This document shows, piece after piece, positions 14,106 to 18,747 of a stretch of DNA of 18,747 nt. The position numbers were made by a program, and so were the translations under genes. The stretch spans positions 1 through 18,747 of the forward strand of contig JASEHU010000008.1 in assembly GCA_030018635.1 (NCBI GenBank). Direction: 5' to 3'. Below the pieces are notes generated by a model, which worked only from the letters and a program-made list of their open reading frames with translations, ran no database searches and was not told the origin of the DNA. This DNA comes from a bacterium (GTDB lineage Bacteria; UBA9089; CG2-30-40-21; SBAY01). The stretch's first letter is position 1. Every line of letters starts with the position of its first letter.

Positions 14106-14654
14106 ATGGTTAAACGGGTAAAAAAGGAAGGGGTAAGTAAAGAAAGAGGGGTAACATTAATAGAACTTATAGTAGCAATGGCTATATTCTTATGTGTCAT
14201 TATAGGAATAGTAACGATGCTCCATTCTACAATGCAGAATATAATTATATCTAAAGAGGCAACCATAGCTATCAATATCTGCCAGGAGGAAATAGAAGCA
14301 ATTAAGAATATGGCGTATAATGATATACCTTGTCCGGCTACATTTACAGATTCACCATATCCTCCAGGTAAATTCCCACCAGTACTCTATGGGGCAACTT
14401 TTACTACCTGTACCACTCCTAATAATGCGGCGAGCTGTACCGTTATTTCTCATGACCATAAAGATTTAATTGTAGAAGTCGGCAAACATACAGGGACAAA
14501 AACTATAGAAATAATCTGGGTTGATGATCCAGCTGATGGTACTGGAACTACAAATGCTCAGAATTATAAAAAGGTTACTGTAACTACAAGTTGGGGAGAA
14601 GGGAAAGCATTAAGAAAAAGGAGCATGGATTTTAATGTATGTAATAAGCAATAA
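14106..14654 (+). CDS. Type IV minor pilin, PilV-like
   Basis: This 182-residue prepilin has a 15-residue basic leader ending ERG, then VTLIELIVAMAIF. The cleavage site is Gly15-Val16, and Glu20 is the mature Glu5 needed for assembly. A hydrophobic helix follows, then a variable globular part with several Cys (C100-region TTCTTPNNAASC) and a C-terminal Cys. PilV-type subunits help prime pilus assembly. ATAAGGAG (14089-14096) precedes ATG 14106. The 3' end overlaps the next gene by 20 nt, consistent with coupled translation. Confidence 0.85.
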   Translation: MVKRVKKEGVSKERGVTLIELIVAMAIFLCVIIGIVTMLHSTMQNIIISKEATIAINICQEEIEAIKNMAYNDIPCPATFTDSPYPPGKFPPVLYGATFTTCTTPNNAASCTVISHDHKDLIVEVGKHTGTKTIEIIWVDDPADGTGTTNAQNYKKVTVTTSWGEGKALRKRSMDFNVCNKQ

Positions 14655-15522
14655 AAAGGGAATGACCTTAATCGAAATATTAATATGTGTAGGTATATTG
14701 TGTGTTTTAGTTTTATCATTTTTTTCATTTTTCTTTGGTGGAATGAAGTATATTGCCAAAGGCGTCGATACAAACCCAGAGCAGATAGCCAGAGAGATAT
14801 TACAGGGTAAACCTGGAATACAAAAAGGGTTGGTAGAAGACATAAGAGGATTATACTCTATATACGATGGGCAAATTGATAGTGGTACTGTTACTGTTAC
14901 TCTATATTCTGATAAGATTATTTTAGGATATGGGATTGTTGATTCTATAGATGGAATTGCTGGAAGTCATACTGTATCTCCAACTGATTATAGACTTATA
15001 ACATCCGGCTCTGCAACTACTACCTCTTTTATCAAAGGAACTCCGACCATACCTGTAGTTGCTCCTACGGATACCGGTAATCCTACAGGAACATATACCC
15101 AAACATTGGAAAGTGGCCTTGATGTATTGAGTGATGATTATAAACTTATCAAATCTTACGCATACTATTTTTCAAATAATCAAGGATGGATAATAGGAAC
15201 TGTAACTAAAATATCCCCTATTAGTACCCTAAATGAGCCATTCAAAATTGGTAAGAACATAACTCGATTGGAGTTCAAATATTTTACTGGAGATGGGCAA
15301 GAGATTGGTACAGGAACTGTTTCCAGATTAGATGTTAATAAAATCAGATTGATAGAAATAATTTTATGGGTAGATAAGGATGATGATAAGGATGGGAAGG
15401 TAGTAGAGGATCCAGAGGATGAAATAGATAACGATGAGGATGGAAGAGTAGATGAAGATGATTTCAATGGAGTAAAATTAATTACAAGGGTATTTCCAAG
15501 GAATCTTAATCTTAATCCCTAA
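14635..15522 (+). CDS. Type IV minor pilin, PilW-like, with acidic calcium-type C-terminus
   Basis: This 295-residue prepilin has the leader MYVISNKKG followed by MTLIEILICVGIL: cleavage at Gly9-Met10 and mature Glu5 at Glu14. The ectodomain is Thr/Ser-rich. The C-terminal region has two Asp-rich loops (DKDDDKDGKVVEDPED and DNDEDGRVDEDD) that resemble EF-hand or dockerin-type calcium sites. AAAAAGGAG (14615-14623) lies 11 nt upstream, within the pilV-like gene. Together with the preceding two genes this makes a minor-pilin operon. FimT/FimU-like and PilY1 genes are not in the window. Confidence 0.82.
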   Translation: MYVISNKKGMTLIEILICVGILCVLVLSFFSFFFGGMKYIAKGVDTNPEQIAREILQGKPGIQKGLVEDIRGLYSIYDGQIDSGTVTVTLYSDKIILGYGIVDSIDGIAGSHTVSPTDYRLITSGSATTTSFIKGTPTIPVVAPTDTGNPTGTYTQTLESGLDVLSDDYKLIKSYAYYFSNNQGWIIGTVTKISPISTLNEPFKIGKNITRLEFKYFTGDGQEIGTGTVSRLDVNKIRLIEIILWVDKDDDKDGKVVEDPEDEIDNDEDGRVDEDDFNGVKLITRVFPRNLNLNP

Positions 15523-15566
15523 CGGGTTATTCCATTTATTTTTATGGGTATGTATTCGTAATGCCT

Positions 15567-15653
15567 CAGTGAACAGGGGTTAGGGGGCAGAGGAAGAAAA
15601 GGTAATTCCTGATTCCTGTTCCCTGCCCCCTAATCTCTAACCCCTGTTTACTG
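15567..15653. repeat. Long heptamer-unit hairpin after minor pilin operon
   Basis: The arms at 15567-15590 and 15623-15653 are complementary apart from one mismatch and a single extra 7-nt unit in the right arm. The right arm reads as heptamers of the type TAACCCC, TAATCTC. It sits between the pilW-like gene and the promoter of the hydrolase gene and may insulate them. Confidence 0.7.
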
Positions 15654-15681
15654 GGCGGTTACTCCTTAATAAAAATTTTAT

Positions 15682-15710
15682 TTGACATATAAAAGTTAAT
15701 ATGGTAAAAT
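15682..15710 (+). promoter_or_regulatory. Promoter TTGACA-N17-TAAAAT of the hydrolase gene
   Basis: TTGACA at 15682-15687 and TAAAAT at 15705-15710 are separated by 17 nt, with a predicted start near 15717. It is the strongest and best-placed promoter in the window, 43 nt before GTG 15753. Confidence 0.75.
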
Positions 15711-15752
15711 AAGTTTCAAGAGGTTTTTTGCAAAACAGGAGGAATTTAAACG

Positions 15753-16574
15753 GTGCTTAAAGTGGGCTTGATTCAAATGAGCTGTACGAAGGATAAAAAA
15801 GGAAATTTAGACAAGGCAATTGAGTTGACAAAAAATGCCTCATCACAAGGAACAAATATTATTTGTTTTCAAGAGATGTTTAACCTGCATTGGTTTCCAA
15901 AAAACATTGAGATCTCGAATTTTGCTTTAGCTGAGGAGATTCCAGGTAAGACAACCCAATTAATGAGTGAGGTAGCCAAAAAAGAAAAAGTGGTTCTAAT
16001 ACTCCCCATGTTTGAAAAGGCAGAAGAAGGGGTATATTTTAATACTACGGTAGTCATAGATTCTAACGGAAAGATACCTGGTAAATATCGAAAAAATCAT
16101 ATTCCACATCAACCTCTCTGGGAAGAGAGGTTTTATTTTACCTTAGGGAATTTAGGCTATCCTGTATTTAAGACGAAATTTGCCACAGTGGGTATTCAAA
16201 CTTGCTGGGATAATTTCTACCCGGAAGGTAGCCGAATATTAGGATTAAAAGGGGCACAGATTATATTTGCCCCTACTGCCTGCACATTTACCTTCCAGGC
16301 TAAATGGCGTAAGATGCTCTGCGCCCAGGCTATCGCTAATAATCTCTTTGTCGCCAGAGTCAATAGGGTAGGAGATGAAGAAGGGCAAAAATTTCATGGT
16401 GGAAGTATGGTCATTGACCCTGAGGGCGAAATAATTGCCGAGGCGGGTGATGAGGATGAAATATTGCTCGTAGACTTAGATCTGGAGATGATAAAAGAGT
16501 CAAGAAATATCTGGACATTCTATGCCAATCGCAGACCGGAAATTTATAAAGAAGTGATTAGCCCGCTGCCGTAA
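15753..16574 (+). CDS. Carbon-nitrogen hydrolase (nitrilase superfamily)
   Basis: This 273-residue enzyme has the nitrilase triad Glu41 (CFQEMFN), Lys114 (KYRKNHIP) and Cys151 (GIQTCWDNFYPEGSR). The sequence is closest to the N-carbamoylputrescine amidase / beta-ureidopropionase branch (YRKNHIPHQPLWEERFYFTLGN, CWDNFYPE). That points to hydrolysis of an N-carbamoyl compound to amine, CO2 and ammonia, in polyamine or pyrimidine breakdown. The exact substrate is not determined. Length is slightly short of the usual ~290 residues. GTG 15753 has AGGAGG (15737-15742) 10 nt upstream. It is a single-gene unit with its own promoter, and no other polyamine gene is in the window. Confidence 0.88.
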   Translation: MLKVGLIQMSCTKDKKGNLDKAIELTKNASSQGTNIICFQEMFNLHWFPKNIEISNFALAEEIPGKTTQLMSEVAKKEKVVLILPMFEKAEEGVYFNTTVVIDSNGKIPGKYRKNHIPHQPLWEERFYFTLGNLGYPVFKTKFATVGIQTCWDNFYPEGSRILGLKGAQIIFAPTACTFTFQAKWRKMLCAQAIANNLFVARVNRVGDEEGQKFHGGSMVIDPEGEIIAEAGDEDEILLVDLDLEMIKESRNIWTFYANRRPEIYKEVISPLP

Positions 16575-16597
16575 TCAATTGGGTGTGGCTATTTTTG

Positions 16598-16643
16598 GAC
16601 AACATTTAAATTCCCCCTTACTAAAGGGGGTGAGGGGGTTGTC
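16598..16643. repeat. G/C-run hairpin downstream of hydrolase
   Basis: CCCCCTT-ACTA-AAGGGGG (16613-16630) is nested within GACAAC (16598-16603) and GTTGTC (16638-16643). No T-run follows directly. It may be a repeat element or a Rho-type or bidirectional end structure. Confidence 0.5.
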
Positions 16644-16718
16644 TTCCAGCATTTTCATAAATCTTGTTCGGGCAAAGTTGAATTCATCTAAATTAATGAT
16701 ATGGAGAGAGAAGATAAA

Positions 16719-17672
16719 ATGAAGCTAAAAACAAAGATTTTCTTAATTAATAATTTAACACTTATGTCATTATTATTTATAGTACTCCCAACCTTAGCTA
16801 ATAATCCACCTAACAAGCCGAGTAATCCATTTCCAGCAAATGGAGCTACTAATCAAACTGTGGGTAGTATAACTTTAAGTTGGGTAGGTGGGGATCCGGA
16901 TGCCACGGATACCGTTACTTATGATATTTATTTTGGAACATCTACTCCTCCACCTAATATTTATAGTGGACAGGGCACAACTACCTATGGAGTGAGTCAA
17001 TTAGTCGCGGGAACATGGTATTACTGGCAAATAGTGGCTAAAGATAATCAGGGTTCATCTACTAATGGTTCTATTTGGAGGTTTAAGACTATCTCCAACC
17101 AATCTCCTGGTACACCAACTAACCTTAGTGCTACAGCAGTAGCCTGGGATAAGATAAATCTTTTGTGGAAAGACAATTCTGATGATGAGACAGAATTCAG
17201 GATTGAAAGAAAAACAGGTATAAATGGAAACTATGGGACAATAACTACCGTAGGAACAAATACTACCTCGTATCAAGATAAAGGATTAAATCAAACTACT
17301 ACTTACTCCTATCGTGTCCGGGTTTATAATTCTTATAATGGAAAGGTATCAAGTTATTCAAATGAGGCATCCGCCACTACCCCTCTGAAACCATTTTTTG
17401 AGCTTTATGATAATCTCTTTAACCCAAGAAAAGGAGAGGAGGTAATTATTAAATATACCCTTTCCCGGGATACATTTGTAACGATTAAAATATATACCTT
17501 ATATGGTGAATTCATAAACACCCTTCTTTCAAAAGGCCAATCTGCTGGACACCATCAGATTACCTGGTCAGGTAAAGATGAAAATGGAAATGTTGTTGCC
17601 AGTGGAATATATTTAGTTTATTTTAATGCAGGTGATTTTGAGGAAATAAAGAAGACTGCGGTTATAAAATAG
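16719..17672 (+). CDS. Secreted FN3 protein with FlgD-like C-terminal Ig domain
   Basis: This 317-residue protein has a signal peptide (MKLKTKIFLINN...LPTLA, about 1-27). Two fibronectin-III-like domains follow (about 30-124, with GTWYYWQIVAKDNQG, and about 130-222, with LTYSYRV-type strands). The last ~90 residues (228-317) form a FlgD-like Ig domain ending GNVVASGIYLVYFNAGDFEEIKKTAVIK. That ending resembles C-terminal sorting domains of the type IX secretion system and FlgD caps. Likely surface-exposed or extracellular. ATG 16719 is favoured over ATG 16701 because GGAGAGAAG (16703-16711) is correctly spaced and the signal peptide then starts with basic residues. The stop overlaps the Shine-Dalgarno of the next gene. 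Confidence 0.82.
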   Translation: MKLKTKIFLINNLTLMSLLFIVLPTLANNPPNKPSNPFPANGATNQTVGSITLSWVGGDPDATDTVTYDIYFGTSTPPPNIYSGQGTTTYGVSQLVAGTWYYWQIVAKDNQGSSTNGSIWRFKTISNQSPGTPTNLSATAVAWDKINLLWKDNSDDETEFRIERKTGINGNYGTITTVGTNTTSYQDKGLNQTTTYSYRVRVYNSYNGKVSSYSNEASATTPLKPFFELYDNLFNPRKGEEVIIKYTLSRDTFVTIKIYTLYGEFINTLLSKGQSAGHHQITWSGKDENGNVVASGIYLVYFNAGDFEEIKKTAVIK

Positions 17673-17685
17673 GAGAAATGTATCG

Positions 17686-18606
17686 ATGAGGAAAATCTTA
17701 GTTTTTTTATCATTATGGCTCATTTTTAGTCAAAATGCTGAGGCAGAAAAAACACATGCTTTAGTGATACTCAAATTCCCTATGAGTGCTAAGGTAATTG
17801 GAATGGGAGAAGTAGGTGTTGGTATATCTGATAATGGTCTAAATAACATTCTCTCTAATCCCGCTGGATTATCTTTAATTCCTCATAAAGAGTTTATTAC
17901 CTCTTATTCAAATTTTGTAGATACAAATTATGGGTTTCTTGGCTATGCTAAAAGAATAACGACACGCAGTGTCTTTAGCGTAAATTTAGCCACCATTCAA
18001 TCAGGTAATATGGTAATAAATTATCTCAATGGCGGGTCAAAAAAAGTAAAAGCAGAAAGTGATTATATGCTTATTTTATCAAATGGATTTATGTTAAACA
18101 AAGGATTATCATTTGGCATTAACTTAAAAGCAATTCAGAGTGAATTAGCCGAGGAAGTAAAAGCAAAGTCATTTGCCTTGGACATTGGAGCACTCTTACT
18201 TGCCTCAGAAAATATGAATTTAGGTGTAGTAATTCAAAATTTAGGTTCAAAAGTAAAATATAAAGAAGAGAAAGACCCATTACCTTTCAATATAAAAGTA
18301 GGTGGAGGATATAAATTTTATCTTAATAAAAATGAAATGCTTCTGGGAATAGATTTAATTAAACCTGAAGATGACCGTATAAAAACTCATGTCGGAATAG
18401 AATATGCAATCACAGAGGAAGTAGAAGATGATAAGATAGGGGTATATCTAAGAACAGGATATGAATTTGGATATAAAACTAAAGGATTGACTATGGGGAT
18501 AGGATTAAGAGATAAAAAGATTCTTCACTTAGACTATGCTTATCTTCCTCGAAATGACATAGGTGATAATCATTATATCACATTTGGGATAAAGTTCGAT
18601 AAATAA
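17686..18606 (+). CDS. PorV/PorQ-like (UPF0164-type) outer-membrane barrel
   Basis: This 306-residue protein has a signal peptide (MRKILVFLSLWLIFSQNAEA). The conserved N-terminal segment GMGEVGVGISDNGLNNILSNPAGLSL is the hallmark of PorV/PorQ/UPF0164 beta-barrels. Amphipathic strands follow, and it ends with a typical outer-membrane terminal strand (HYITFGIKFDK). Some relatives hold type IX secretion substrates at the cell surface. The neighbour with a FlgD-like C-terminal domain fits that model but does not prove it. AGGAGA (17671-17676) is 9 nt before ATG 17686. It ends the operon, followed by two terminators. Confidence 0.85.
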   Translation: MRKILVFLSLWLIFSQNAEAEKTHALVILKFPMSAKVIGMGEVGVGISDNGLNNILSNPAGLSLIPHKEFITSYSNFVDTNYGFLGYAKRITTRSVFSVNLATIQSGNMVINYLNGGSKKVKAESDYMLILSNGFMLNKGLSFGINLKAIQSELAEEVKAKSFALDIGALLLASENMNLGVVIQNLGSKVKYKEEKDPLPFNIKVGGGYKFYLNKNEMLLGIDLIKPEDDRIKTHVGIEYAITEEVEDDKIGVYLRTGYEFGYKTKGLTMGIGLRDKKILHLDYAYLPRNDIGDNHYITFGIKFDK

Positions 18607-18631
18607 CAAGTTCTGTTGAACTTGAGTTTTT
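18607..18631 (+). terminator. Intrinsic terminator after barrel gene
   Basis: CAAGTTC-TGTT-GAACTTG (18607-18624) is a perfect 7-bp stem, followed by AGTTTTT. It starts one base after the barrel gene stop. Confidence 0.8.
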
Positions 18632-18664
18632 ACACTTTACCTTCACCCATTTATATCTCGTCAA

Positions 18665-18693
18665 AAAGCGATCTTTCGCTTTAATCCTTTTTT
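18665..18693 (+). terminator. Second intrinsic terminator
   Basis: AAAGCGA-TCTT-TCGCTTT (18665-18682) is followed by a T-run (18688-18693). It backs up the terminator at 18607. Confidence 0.55.
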
Positions 18694-18747
18694 ACATAAG
18701 TTCAGTGATTACAGTAGGTTGCCTGTCGTTTAAGAATAGCCACACCC

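Noticed and set aside
13985..14275. Antisense frame opposite the 5' part of the pilV-like gene
   Set aside because: It overlaps a prepilin with an intact cleavage motif, has no recognisable family pattern and no Shine-Dalgarno; a shadow frame.

Overview
The window looks like a chromosomal segment of an A+T-rich (judged by eye), diderm, uncultivated-type bacterium. A PorV/PorQ-like outer-membrane barrel, a lipobox lipoprotein with a SurA-type N domain, type IV minor pilins and a FlgD-like C-terminal Ig domain all point to an outer membrane. The thrS-infC-rpmI-rplT order is bacterial housekeeping. I cannot fix the phylum from sequence alone; the gene mix is reminiscent of candidate phyla such as Omnitrophota or Desantisbacteria, but that is a guess. 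All supported genes lie on the + strand.

Layout. 1-408 holds no gene but has a near-consensus promoter and a long hairpin. 409-2759 carries a GT4 glycosyltransferase, a SurA_N-type lipoprotein and a one-domain MazG pyrophosphohydrolase. 2816-4244 is a compact restriction-modification pair (beta-class DNA methyltransferase plus HNH nuclease), followed by tRNA-Cys(GCA), a possible 42-residue membrane peptide and tRNA-Val(GAC). 4679-7620 is a tightly packed three-gene unit: a double-GAF histidine kinase, a response regulator whose output is a DUF5678-like domain, and a retropepsin-like aspartic protease. This is my best candidate for an undescribed system, a two-component pathway that appears to end in a small protease.

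7752-11437 is thrS (lacking the TGS domain), infC (with an AUU start), rpmI and rplT. A DUF433/DUF5615 toxin-antitoxin-like pair sits between rpmI and rplT, and the toxin gene's last codons form the rplT ribosome binding site. 11543-15522 encodes three minor pilin-like proteins. The first is an 835-residue fusion of a PilX/GspK-like N-terminus, six FG-GAP-type calcium sites and a DUF7305-like beta-helix. 15753-16574 is a carbon-nitrogen hydrolase with its own strong promoter. 16719-18606 pairs a secreted FN3/FlgD-Ig protein with a PorV/PorQ-like barrel and ends in two terminators.

Spacers contain a recurring class of hairpins built from degenerate 7-nt tandem units; in two cases the opposing arms differ by exactly one heptamer. 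A separate 60-bp element with short inverted repeats and a 9-bp flanking direct repeat lies between rplT and the pilin genes.
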